Assembly: GCA_021806165.1 (NCBI GenBank)
Contig: JAJZXY010000018.1
Coordinates: 1-35,045 of the forward strand
Reading direction: 5' to 3'
DNA from: Thermoplasmata archaeon
Lineage (GTDB): Archaea; Thermoplasmatota; Thermoplasmata; Sysuiplasmatales; Sysuiplasmataceae
Length of the DNA stretch: 35,045 nt
The stretch's first letter is position 1, and every line of letters starts with the position of its first letter. The position numbers were made by a program, and so were the translations under genes. Of the stretch, positions 15,480-23,829 are shown piece after piece. The notes below the pieces were generated by a model that saw nothing but the letters and a program-made list of their open reading frames with translations, had not been told where the DNA came from and searched no databases.

Positions 15480-16888
15480 GGAGGAGCCGGAGAGCACTGC
15501 GCCGGGCTCTCTGGAAACATGCCGTATTTCCTCCAGACCCATGGACGGATGTATGCCGGCGGAAATGCCGTCCTCGGCCGCCCTCTGCGTATTGGGAAGC
15601 TCTGACCTGCCTGAAAAATCGGAAGCCGCGTACGAGGGCTGGTCATCTATGTTGCACGTCAGTATCGGCCTCGTTTCCATCCTCCTGCTCTGCAGGTGCG
15701 ATACCACCTTCGTCCCGGATATGGCCCAGTCCGCGATCATCGGGAAGCAGAACCATGAAACATCCGAACCGCTGATAGGTTCAGGGAGCATCAGGCTGCC
15801 CGCTGCCCCTCCGTCATTGAGCTCATCACTCGGCGCCGCGGAATTCTCCTTCCTGCGTCTGGTTATGCAATGAAAACTGGCAAGTTGTGAAATGCCAGTG
15901 CGTCCGGGATATCCTTGGACTTCATGTTGAATCCATTGTGGTCGAAAACAAACTGCAAATCACAGTCAGTGGGAAGTTTTACCTGACAGCTCCATTGAAG
16001 CCTGCAAATAGAAGGTGCTCCGCCGGGAGAACGGCAGATCTGTGTTCCGACCCAGTCCCTGAATGACATAACTGCAGAACTGAGTTCAGCATTCTTTGCA
16101 ATAAGCATCCCTCCTTCGCAGGTGGTGATGTGATGCGACGCGTAGAAAGAGAAGGTCGCAATACAGGGGCAGGTGCCAGGCAGCTTGCCCCCGTACCTGC
16201 TCCCGAGCGCGTCGCAAGAATCCTCGATAAAGAGGAGAGCATCCTCCCTGCACCTCTTGCGCACTGCGTCGGAAGGGTGCGGTATACCGAGGATGTACGG
16301 GAGGATCACTCCCGGAGTTCTGTCATCCACTGCCTCGGCAACCGCATCACGGCGAACTGCAAATGGAGGCAGTTCTATGTCAGGGAGCTTCGCCTTGAGT
16401 CCTGTCTGTGGGAATGGGTTGTTCGTTGTTGGAAATGTGAGGGCAGATGTTAAGCAGTCGCCCTTCATCCTCGCCCATTTGCGGCAGCAAGTGCACTGAA
16501 AGCGAGGTAATTTGCGGAAGAGCCAGAGTTGACATGGACTGCATACTCACCTATGAAGAGTTGTGAAAATTCCCTCTCAAATTCGGATGCAAAACGCCCT
16601 ACACCTGGCCAGCCCGGGGAAAAAGCCACCACGACTGCATCAATGGGCTGCCTGAAATCATCTTCGCCAAGCAGCGGCCGGCCGATTCTCACAGGCGTTC
16701 TTCCCGGCTTGGATTTCTATTTCGCCGGCTGCAGTCTGGTGTTGTACAGATGGGTGAGCAAGTCGTCAAAGCTACCAGTCTCGTCACCTTCCGCACATTG
16801 AATGGCTGGAACGCGGTTCAAAAGTGATGCCAAAACGAATGGCCCTTAATTTCAATGAAGGATTATGCCCGCTATCCATTGACTTCAT
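15480..16888 (-). pseudogene. rfbH: RfbH-like dehydratase / DegT-DnrJ-EryC1-StrS family, broken
   Basis: Several frames together rebuild an RfbH-type protein (CDP-4-keto-6-deoxyglucose-3-dehydrase-like). Landmarks in order are: PVRIGRPLLGEDDF; GRFASEFEREFSQLF; VNSGSSANYLAFSAL; DCLTSALTFPTTNNP; FIEDSCDALGSRYGGK; TFSFYASHHITTCEGG; and a C-terminal block LPEPISGSDVSWFCFP ... METRP ... LPNTQRA. The sequence SHHIT has His where ordinary DegT aminotransferases have the PLP-binding Lys, which is the mark of RfbH. Lesions are a frameshift and TGA near 16800, TAG at 16718-16720, a frameshift near 16465, and a shift with TAA near 15863. The promoter (aataataag near 16940) and ribosome site (GGAGGT before ATG 16888) still look intact. 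It would have acted in deoxysugar synthesis for surface glycans. Confidence 0.8.
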
Positions 16889-17069
16889 CTGTACCTCCTC
16901 GAAATTCAACCTTTGGGACAGACATGCCTCGAACCGTTACTTATTATTCCACCACCCCTCAACCTGTAAGACGGCTCGTCAGGGCACTGAAGCGCCCCAA
17001 TCAGCAGGATGATAGAACAAGTTGAAATATGATGGGCCCGATAGTTTCAGCATATTGAGGCGAGAACAG

Positions 17070-17246
17070 ATGAAAGCGACGTTTGAGTGCAAGGATCTGG
17101 GAATGGCATGTGACTTCAAGGCAGAAGCCGGCTCCAAGGATGAGCTGATGCCAAAGATAGTGGAACATGCGAAGACGGCCCATGGCATGGAGACCATTGA
17201 CGAAGAGATGAAGGGCAAGGTGGTTTCAGCAATCAAGGTCCTCTGA
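17070..17246 (+). CDS. DUF1059 small protein
   Basis: This 58-residue protein contains the DUF1059 pattern: ATFECKDLGMACDFKAEA, then a helix with DELMPKIVEHAKTAHGM and the C-terminal EEMKGKVVSAIKVL. The two Cys and the H-x-x-x-x-H spacing (EHAKTAHGM) are characteristic and may form a metal site, but the function is unknown. I start at the ATG at 17070, which follows gaggcgag; an upstream in-frame start at 17022 adds 16 residues not seen in the family. It stands alone between two pseudogenes. Confidence 0.85.
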   Translation: MKATFECKDLGMACDFKAEAGSKDELMPKIVEHAKTAHGMETIDEEMKGKVVSAIKVL

Positions 17247-17269
17247 AACGGCCGTCCCACACGGAATGG

Positions 17270-17728
17270 TCAGTACGGCGGCAGGTACGGCACCAGTACA
17301 ACGGTTGCCTGCTTGACAACGATCGCAGTGGCAGGTGGATTTGCAATTTGCAGCTACCCTCTCAGAGACCGAGCCCCAAAATGGGGCCTTTGCAAGTCCC
17401 GTGCCTCCGTTTCCCAGTGGAATCCAGGAGTATGGGATCGGCGCCCTTCTTTTCGGCTGCGTCAAGTATGACATCGCCGTGTTGCCCTTCACCATCATAG
17501 CTTCCGGCTGCCCTCCCCATGTCGCCTGCCGCGGGATGGATGGGCACCTGAACTGCGTGGACTGTGTGAAACCGCGATCCCCCGTTCTGGATTGCAAATG
17601 TAATGCCATAGTCGAACGCCTTCCATGGCCTCTCGCAGCTGTCGAGTGCGACCGCGCTGAGGGCGGGAAGATTCGTCGGGAGTTCCTCTAGGCGTGTTAT
17701 CAGTGACTCGCTGGCAGGCACAGCTCAT
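17270..17728 (-). pseudogene. Universal stress protein (UspA family), broken
   Basis: Read across three frames, the sequence gives the UspA pattern: AVALDSCERPWKAFDYGITFA (family V-A-x-D-G-S-x-x-S-x-x-A), HTVHAVQVP, GDVILDAAEKKGADPILLDS (family I-x-x-x-A-x-x-x-x-A-D-L-I-V-x-G), then in other frames GSVSERVAANCKST and IVVKQATVVLVPYLPPY. The usual GxxGxx(9)GS ATP loop is split by a frameshift near 17360 and a second near 17330. The stop is at 17270-17272. A TATA-like catattaatc near 17757-17766 lies just upstream of an ATG at 17728. The protein cannot be made as written. Confidence 0.7.
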
Positions 17729-17787
17729 CTCACCGGACAGCAGCTCGCTGAAGAGGCTGATTAATATGACTTGTGCGACGGGATAAA

Positions 17788-17799
17788 TTCATTAATAAG
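17788..17799 (+). promoter_or_regulatory. TATA box of the acyl-CoA dehydrogenase gene
   Basis: The sequence ttcattaataag is centred about 24 nt before ATG 17818, so the transcript begins at or next to the start codon. Confidence 0.65.
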
Positions 17800-17817
17800 C
17801 CTCCCGGATTATACATC

Positions 17818-19467
17818 ATGCAACTTGATTTTTCGGAACTGTTTCTCTCGGGCGATGTGAACTATGCGCGGGATGACCTGCCACTCGGCGCCCTCCTGCG
17901 CTACATCGGTTTCACTCCGGATGATGACATGGAGGAACTTGGGCGGTACATATCAGGCAGGATGATAGAGGCTGCATTCTATATCGACAGGTATGCCAGG
18001 CCGCAGCTGGCTGCGCGTGGCGTTTTGGGCAACAGGCTGAATTCAGTATGGCTCTCCCCCGATCACAGACGGATACTGCAGGAGCTTCAGGACTTCGGCA
18101 CAGTGTGGAAGTCCATTGAGAGCGGCGATATGAAATATCACTTCGTCTCAGGCTACCTGATATCGGACTCGGGCATATTCTGCACCCTGACACTCACAGC
18201 GCAGACAGCATACGCCCTGAGGAAGTACGGCAGCAGCTCGCTGAAGGGCAGTTACCTGGGCAGATACACTGACAGGGAAAACCCGTGGTACGGTGCCACC
18301 TACTACTCCGAAACGCAGGGAGGAAGCGATCTGGGTGCTGGTGAAACAAAAGCTGTTGAGGACGGGGGGGCGTGGAAGCTTACCGGCCATGAGAAATACT
18401 TTGCCAGCAACGCAGGCATAGCCGACGGTGCCATTGTCACCGCACGGCCCGAGGGTGCAGCCGCGGGAGCCAAGGGCATAGCTGTCTTCTTTGTCCCGGC
18501 GAAACGCGAAGGCGGGGAGGACAACTACTCGGTGAGGAGGCTGAAGGACAAACTGGGTACGATATCAGTCCCGACCGGTGAAGTTGAGCTGGAAGACTCG
18601 GAGGGATTCCTGCTGGGAGAAAGGGGGAAGGGAATATACTACGCCATGGAGATACTGTCTGTATCGCGCATAGATGACGCGCTGGCGGCAGCAGGCATAG
18701 GCAGGAAAGCGCTCTGGGAGGCATACAGGTTTGCATGCAGGCGATCGGCCTTTGGCAGGAGGATAATCGAACACCCCCTGCTTGCAAGGGACTTCATTGA
18801 AATGGAGGCTGACCTGGAGGCAGCGCTCGCCCTTTCTCTGGTCGCGGCAAAGCATTTCTCCGACAGCAGCGAATCCGTGCCGCCATACGACGACAGCTAT
18901 CACTTCGCAAGGATGCTCACGCATATTGCAAAGAACATGGCATCAGAGGTGGGCGCAGAGGTGACGAAATATGCCATGGAAATCATGGGAGGCCGCGGCT
19001 TCCTTTCCGAATACCCTATAGAGAAGTTCCACAGGGATGAGCTTGTCACATCGATATGGGAGGGGACGAGCAACATACAGGCGCTGGATCTCCTTGAGCT
19101 GATGGTGAAGAAGGGGACGCACGAGCTGCTCTACACCTCACTCGCCCAAATTGTTGCAAGGTGCAATGACAGGGAACTGAAGGATGCAATGGAAAAGGCG
19201 CTGGAAAGGACGCGCGCTGAAGTGGCGCGTATGATGCAATCTGCATCCCCGGAGTTCTACGGCAAGGACATTCTCAGGGCGCTCGGGAGTGTTGCTGCCG
19301 CCATATACCTGCAGGATGCTTCATCAGCGCAGGGCGGTGATGTGCTGAAGGATATGGCAAGGACATACATTGAAAGGCACCTGGCCGGAAAGAGTGCTTC
19401 GCCTGATATCCTGTCCCGTTCGGCTGGTCTCGAATGGATGGACGGCGGAAAAGCAACTCATGAATGA
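17818..19467 (+). CDS. Acyl-CoA dehydrogenase, AidB-like
   Basis: This 549-residue flavoprotein has the middle-domain motif YYSETQGGSDL (162-172), LTGHEKYFAS (188-197, the FAD-contacting W/K-F-x-S region), CRRSAFGRRI (307-316), MEIMGGRGF (387-395) and IWEGTSNIQALDLL (413-426). E415 matches the catalytic base position of short-chain dehydrogenases (x-E-G-T-x-x-I-Q). The long N-terminal helical part and the roughly 100-residue tail are typical of the AidB/long ACAD branch, whose bacterial member is tied to alkylation stress. ATG 17818 is chosen because the TATA box puts the transcript start there; the frame is open from 17773, but those codons lie in the promoter. The substrate is unknown. Confidence 0.9.
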   Translation: MQLDFSELFLSGDVNYARDDLPLGALLRYIGFTPDDDMEELGRYISGRMIEAAFYIDRYARPQLAARGVLGNRLNSVWLSPDHRRILQELQDFGTVWKSIESGDMKYHFVSGYLISDSGIFCTLTLTAQTAYALRKYGSSSLKGSYLGRYTDRENPWYGATYYSETQGGSDLGAGETKAVEDGGAWKLTGHEKYFASNAGIADGAIVTARPEGAAAGAKGIAVFFVPAKREGGEDNYSVRRLKDKLGTISVPTGEVELEDSEGFLLGERGKGIYYAMEILSVSRIDDALAAAGIGRKALWEAYRFACRRSAFGRRIIEHPLLARDFIEMEADLEAALALSLVAAKHFSDSSESVPPYDDSYHFARMLTHIAKNMASEVGAEVTKYAMEIMGGRGFLSEYPIEKFHRDELVTSIWEGTSNIQALDLLELMVKKGTHELLYTSLAQIVARCNDRELKDAMEKALERTRAEVARMMQSASPEFYGKDILRALGSVAAAIYLQDASSAQGGDVLKDMARTYIERHLAGKSASPDILSRSAGLEWMDGGKATHE

Positions 19468-19526
19468 AACAGCGGGAATGTGTACATGACAGTTCTTTCC
19501 GGCAGCCAGGCACGTGGAATGCGAGC

Positions 19527-19766
19527 TCAGCTGCTTATGGGCTGTGCTCCTGCACAGCTGAATGATGTGATGTGTGCGGTGTTGGGGGCAGCCTGCAAAG
19601 TGTCCGCAACCATGTAGACTGCAGTCACTGTTGCACCGTGCCCGGCCTCCAGTGAGGCAAATGCGGATTGGCTCATCGAATAGGATGATACGCCGCCTAT
19701 TGTCTCGAAACCGGGATTGTTGCCGGTCGGGTAGTTGAGCGCATAGTTTCCGTCACTCATCTGCAC
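19527..19766 (-). CDS. Short reading frame, possible remnant of a surface protein
   Basis: These 79 residues (SDGNYALNYPTGNNPGFETI, GHGATVTAVYMVADTL) have a plausible protein composition. No family is recognised, no signal peptide is seen, and the TATA-like gtatat is only about 15 nt from the ATG. It lies in a gene-poor, debris-rich region and may be the end of a decayed gene whose front was in another frame. Confidence 0.25.
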   Translation of the reverse strand: MQMSDGNYALNYPTGNNPGFETIGGVSSYSMSQSAFASLEAGHGATVTAVYMVADTLQAAPNTAHITSFSCAGAQPISS

Positions 19767-20305
19767 ATATACCCGCGGAGTTCAAGACACACAGTTTACC
19801 CCCCTGGACGAAGGTTCCGCGGCGGGCAGCTAGGAGGTGAAGTGATTAACTGTAACGGGTGAATAACTCGGTCTCCGGGATGGCTATTCTAATGTAGACT
19901 TCCTGGTTCTGGCAACCGGGCCAACTGACCCTGCCGGCCGGGTTGCCGGCTGTCGCAAGGAATGGTATATTTATAGGTGCACCTCCACACACGTCTGCGG
20001 CTGTGGAGAAGAGGAGTGCAACTACCGCCAGGCTTGCAAATCATGCAACCCTTCCGCTCACTCCCCTGAAATCCCTCCGCCTGTCCTCCAAACCATGCTT
20101 CAGGTTCCTGTGTTTAGCCAAATCCCTGCATCCTGCCGAACTGCTCCCCTCCATTACCCACATTCAGAGGAAATCAGGGAGTGGGGCAGATGAGCATCCC
20201 GTGGCCCATACTAAGCATTTCGAAAGAACCAGGCAGTAGAAGCGATATGTAGCGTTAATTTGCGACATAGCCGGCCTGCGCTGGAGTGTCGTACCGGCGG
20301 CCGCA
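19767..20305. other. gene-poor stretch with hairpin and transposase-like debris
   Basis: No convincing gene is seen. On the minus strand near 19990-20100, a reading with an in-frame TGA gives NLKHGLEDRRRDFRGVSGRV then FASLAVVALLF. This recalls the C-terminal end of IS4/IS5-type transposases (R-G-L-x-R-V-x-x-H-x-x-L-x-x-L-A). The likeness is weak and only a database search can confirm it. A plus-strand TATA-like tatatttata at 19967-19976 has no clear gene behind it. The hairpin at 19911-19947 lies here. Confidence 0.35.
19911..19947. repeat. imperfect inverted repeat, 11 of 12 pairs
   Basis: GGCAACCGGGCC (19911-19922) and GGCCGGGTTGCC (19936-19947) are inverted copies with one mismatch, separated by 13 nt. 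It may be a mobile-element end or a terminator-like hairpin. Confidence 0.45.
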
Positions 20306-20703
20306 TCAGAGGCTACGGGAATGGTCAGTCCACTTCCTGCTTTCCATCCCCCGCAGGGCAGCGACCTTTGTCACAGTGCCGGCATATGACGCCCACGGGC
20401 TGAGTTTCTGTAGGTCAGTAACCTCTTTCAAGAAAGGTACATGGCCGGGCGGGATGCGTGGACATCGGCTTCATTGTAGACCTCCTCCCCTTTCCGTAAG
20501 GTCACCAAGCAACTGCCATTCAGCACATAACCCCCGTGTTCCACCGGACAGAGATCACAGGGAGGGCTGCTGAACACAGCTCGGCCATCGGATTCCTTCA
20601 GGGAACTCTCATAAGACACATGCATCACGCCCATCTCCTTTGCCCCCACTACGAAATCAGCCGAGTCGAACAGTTTTTCCACGTCACATCTCTTCGAGCG
20701 CAT
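20306..20703 (-). pseudogene. Small single-domain cupin, broken by one frameshift
   Basis: The first frame gives DVEKLFDSADFVV, CPVEHGGYVLNGSCLVTLRK then GEEVYNEADVH. This is the first cupin motif of small one-domain cupins of the 'H-x-G-Y-V-L-x-G-x-L-x-V-x-x-x-x-G-x-E-x-x-x-x-x-G-D' type. The second motif continues in another frame as RIPPGHVP followed by FLKEVTDLQKLSPWASYAGT and a stop at 20306-20308. The shift lies near 20455-20465. The metal site would use the His of EHGGY, the Glu of GEEV and the His of PPGH, all retained. A single-base change would restore a protein of about 132 residues, so it is either a recent pseudogene or a sequence error. Confidence 0.65.
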
Positions 20704-20886
20704 AGTGCACTGATCGGCTGAGCTCCAATAGGCGGTTAGAACTTACTCGCCATATTTCACCCTGCTCGGGCACCGTGCGGGGGTGTAGCTGGTCCATGGA
20801 GTACGAACGATGCCAAAGAAGACCTCCGGCGGCTGTATCCGGATTCCGCTCCCGGCTTTCACAGATGTACACCAGAATGATATGAG

Positions 20887-20898
20887 ATAAAATAAATA
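20887..20898 (+). promoter_or_regulatory. TATA box of the S53 protease gene
   Basis: The sequence ataaaataaata lies about 46-57 nt before ATG 20944. The leader would be about 20-25 nt. Confidence 0.55.
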
Positions 20899-20943
20899 CG
20901 GGAGACTGGACACCATCACACCACTTCCAAGCGGGGATATGAC

Positions 20944-22215
20944 ATGCAAAGTGAGAGGAGAACAAAGATTGTATCGCTGTGCCTTGTCGTGCTGACAGTG
21001 GCCACATTTTCAATCATGGGCGTTGTTCTCGTGGCCCCTGCAGGCGCTGCTTCGCCTTCAGAAGCTGTCCACCTGTTTGCACTGAGCAACATCTTGCAGC
21101 CACTTAAGAAGGGTGGCCAGGGTGGCGGGGGGCACGGAGGAGGTGGAGGTTCCACCCCGACGGCACCTGCAACGTCACCACCTTACTCCCCGAGCCAGAT
21201 TCGTGCTGCATACGGTTACAGCCAGACCTACAATGGCGCTGGTGAAACAATTGCGATAATCGATGCATACGGAAGCCCGAGCATCCAGAACGACCTGAAC
21301 TACTTTGATGCTGCCTACGGGTTGCCCTCCATTACCATCAGCATTGTCAAGCTGGGCGGACACATTTCAAGGAATGCGGGCTGGGCTCTTGAAACAAGCC
21401 TCGACGTTGAGTGGGCTCACGTAATGGCCCCGGCTGCAAACATAGTGCTGATTGAAACATCGTCTGCATCCTCGAGCATGCTCATCACCACTGCAATAGG
21501 CTATGCTGTCAATACGACCCATGCAAACGTGATTTCCATGTCGTGGGGAATGGCTGAGAGCCAGATGACAAGCGCCCAGATTGCTTCATACGACACCACG
21601 CTGCAGTACGCGGCACAGCACGGTTCAATTCTGGTTGCGGCATCGGGCGACAGCGGCGCAAACGACGGAACGTCGGCCCCGACCGTTAACTTCCCCGCAG
21701 CCAGCCCCTACGTTGTGGGGGTGGGGGGAACTACACTGAACATAGCTGTCTCAGGGGGTGTAACCACATACACGAGGACTGCTTGGAACTCGTCTGGCGG
21801 CGGTGTTAGCGCCTACTTCAATGAGCCTGCTTACCAGTCCGGCAGCGGAATACAGCTGACAGGCAGGGGCGTTCCGGATGTATCATATGACGCGAATCCT
21901 AACACAGGTGTCTGGATATATGACACTACAACCTACGAGGGCCTGAGCGGATGGATTGGCGTTGGCGGCACAAGCGCAGGTGCCCCCCAGTGGTCAGCGA
22001 TATTCGCCGACGGAAACCAGTATCAGCAGGGTGCTGCTCTAAGCGGTGTCGCTGTCCTGAATGCTCTGTACAGCGCATACAGCTCATCCTCCTATACATC
22101 TGCATTCCACGACATCACATCGGGTTACAACGGCTATTACAGCGCCGGTCCAGGCTATGACGAGGTAACCGGAATCGGGTCACCGGACGTCGCAAACCTG
22201 CTTCCGCTGCTCTGA
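20944..22215 (+). CDS. Secreted S53 (sedolisin/kumamolisin-type) serine-carboxyl protease
   Basis: This 423-residue exported protease starts with a signal peptide (KIVSLCLVVLTVATFSIMGV, cleavage near AGAAS). A Gly/His-rich linker of about 15 residues (57-69) and a Pro/Thr stretch follow. The catalytic domain has the Glu/Asp pair E150 and D154 (in ALETSLDVEW), the oxyanion Asp D236 (ASGDSGA) and the nucleophile Ser S344 (GGTSAGAP). The Ca2+ site lies near D390-G410 (HDITSG ... GYDEVTGIGSP). These are the defining residues of S53, active at low pH. The long N-terminal pro-domain usual in kumamolisin is missing, with only about 45 residues between signal and linker. Such enzymes digest protein outside the cell in acid habitats. 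Confidence 0.93.
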   Translation: MQSERRTKIVSLCLVVLTVATFSIMGVVLVAPAGAASPSEAVHLFALSNILQPLKKGGQGGGGHGGGGGSTPTAPATSPPYSPSQIRAAYGYSQTYNGAGETIAIIDAYGSPSIQNDLNYFDAAYGLPSITISIVKLGGHISRNAGWALETSLDVEWAHVMAPAANIVLIETSSASSSMLITTAIGYAVNTTHANVISMSWGMAESQMTSAQIASYDTTLQYAAQHGSILVAASGDSGANDGTSAPTVNFPAASPYVVGVGGTTLNIAVSGGVTTYTRTAWNSSGGGVSAYFNEPAYQSGSGIQLTGRGVPDVSYDANPNTGVWIYDTTTYEGLSGWIGVGGTSAGAPQWSAIFADGNQYQQGAALSGVAVLNALYSAYSSSSYTSAFHDITSGYNGYYSAGPGYDEVTGIGSPDVANLLPLL

Positions 22216-22307
22216 AACCGGGAAGACTGATTGAGCGGTGGCAGGTCATATGTCCCGAAGGGCATGATTCGAAAGGGCACAAATAGGTGTTGCAGGTTCT
22301 AAAGAGC

Positions 22308-22745
22308 ATGGCAGCAAAAAGGAAGGCAGCAGTAACGTGGCAGAATGATCTTCTGAAGGGCAGCGGGACCGTCAGGTTCGACAGCGGGGCATTGCCCGAG
22401 GCGGGAGTGTCCTGGGCGGCCAGGACTGAAGCAACCAACGGGAAGACGAGCCCCGAGGAGCTCCTGGCCGCAGCTCATGCTAGCTGCTTTGCGATGGCGT
22501 TCTCCAATGGCCTGGCAAAGAACAATACTCCGCCGACTAAGCTCGATGTAACGGCAGTCTGCACCTTTGACAAGGTTGGCGATGGCTTCAAGGTTACCAC
22601 CATGGAGCTTGCAGTCAGAGGCGTTGTGCCCAACATAGACGGAGCAAGGTTCCAGGAGCTCGCTCAGGCGGCAAAGGAAGGATGCCCCATATCCAACGCG
22701 ATAAAGAACAACGTGGCCATCTCGCTCACCGCCGAGCTTGTCTGA
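22308..22745 (+). CDS. OsmC/Ohr-family protein
   Basis: This 145-residue thiol-dependent peroxidase-fold protein has both reactive cysteines: C60 (AAHASCFAMAF) and C126 (KEGCPISNA), spaced as in OsmC. The phrase GKTSPEELLAAAHASC is the usual active-site start. Family members remove organic hydroperoxides. ATG 22308 is chosen because it begins the family domain and because acaaatagg near 22278-22286 is a possible TATA box for a nearly leaderless message; the frame is open from 22287. A T-rich tract at 22796 probably ends the transcript. It is a single-gene unit following the protease gene. Confidence 0.9.
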   Translation: MAAKRKAAVTWQNDLLKGSGTVRFDSGALPEAGVSWAARTEATNGKTSPEELLAAAHASCFAMAFSNGLAKNNTPPTKLDVTAVCTFDKVGDGFKVTTMELAVRGVVPNIDGARFQELAQAAKEGCPISNAIKNNVAISLTAELV

Positions 22746-22795
22746 AGCACATCCGGGCTCTGAAGGCATATGATGGAAGCGCTGAAACAAACACC

Positions 22796-22808
22796 TTTTC
22801 TTTTTATT
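22796..22808 (+). terminator. T-rich terminator after OsmC
   Basis: The tract ttttctttttatt lies about 50 nt after the OsmC stop. Archaeal RNA polymerase commonly ends on such T-rich runs without a hairpin. Confidence 0.6.
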
Positions 22809-22904
22809 CCACACCCCGGCTTCTCTGTCAGCTGACAATCCGATGCGCAAATGCATCCTGCTGCCCGGCTGCTGTACGCAGAGACTAAGGGAAGGGATGC
22901 AGAT

Positions 22905-23806
22905 ATGCATCCGATGAGGAACTACAGTATAGAAACGGCATCAGGCCGCACAATCGAGGTCCAGGAGGGGGCGATGAGAAGGGGTTGGCGGTCTTTGCAA
23001 TACACGGGACTCCAGGCTCACGGCTCCTTTACAAACCTCACCTCGACAGCGCAGAGGCCGGGGGAATAAGGCTGATTGGCTGCAACAGGCCAGGCTTCGG
23101 ACACTCCACACGCGTGGAGGGAAGGAACGTGGCCAACGCAGCCAGGGACGTGGCCAGGATAGCCGACAGCCTCGGCATTGACAGGTTTGCAGTATGGGGG
23201 CACTCAGGCAGCGGTGACCCCGCACTCGCATGCGCCGCGCTGATGTCCGCCAGTGTTGTGGCGTCGGCCTGCGTGTCCTGACTTGCACCATACAATGCGG
23301 GGGGGCTCGACTTCTATGAAGGGATGGGAGAATTCAACGTGGAGGATTTCAAGCTCATGTTGAGCGACATGGAGGAATGGATAAGGAAGAACAGGAGTGA
23401 TGCTGAAATGATGGCAGTGGGGAGCAGGGATGACATCAGGGAGCTACTCAGCTCACTCCTGTCCGAGGTTGACAGAAAAGTTCCGGACGACACGAAGGTC
23501 GATATCTTCTGCGACCAGGTTGCCGAGGCTTTTGCCGTGGACATACACGGCATCGTGGACGACAGACTGTCCGTGACCATGCCATGGGGATTCGACTCCG
23601 CGGCCATCAGGGTGCCTGTGCAGATATGGCACGGCGGACAGGACAGGTTCGTACCCTTCGGCCACGGGAAGTGGATTTCTGCACACACCCGGGCTGCCGA
23701 AGCGCACCTCGAAGAGGACGAAGGGCACCTGTCCATCTTTGCAGGCAGGATTGATGCAATACACGCCTGGCTGGTTTCAAAGTTCCAGGCGTCGCCTGCT
23801 GGCTGA
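22905..23806 (+). pseudogene. Alpha/beta hydrolase, broken by a frameshift and an in-frame TGA
   Basis: The rebuilt protein of about 300 residues has the oxyanion loop HGTPGSR, the strand LIGCNRPGFGHS, the nucleophile elbow WGHSGSG (catalytic Ser), a cap region LAPYNAGGLDFYEGMGEF, the Asp-bearing WHGGQDRFVP, and the catalytic His in DEGHLSIF. All three catalytic residues remain. Lesions are a one-base shift in the G run near 22965-22975 and a TGA at 23279-23281, where many relatives have Gly (a GGA to TGA change would explain it). The starts ATG 22905 and 22914 follow a GGGAAGGGA ribosome site. An intact version would cleave an ester or a related bond. Confidence 0.75.
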
Positions 23807-23829
23807 AACCGCCCTGCCCTGCCGGCAAA

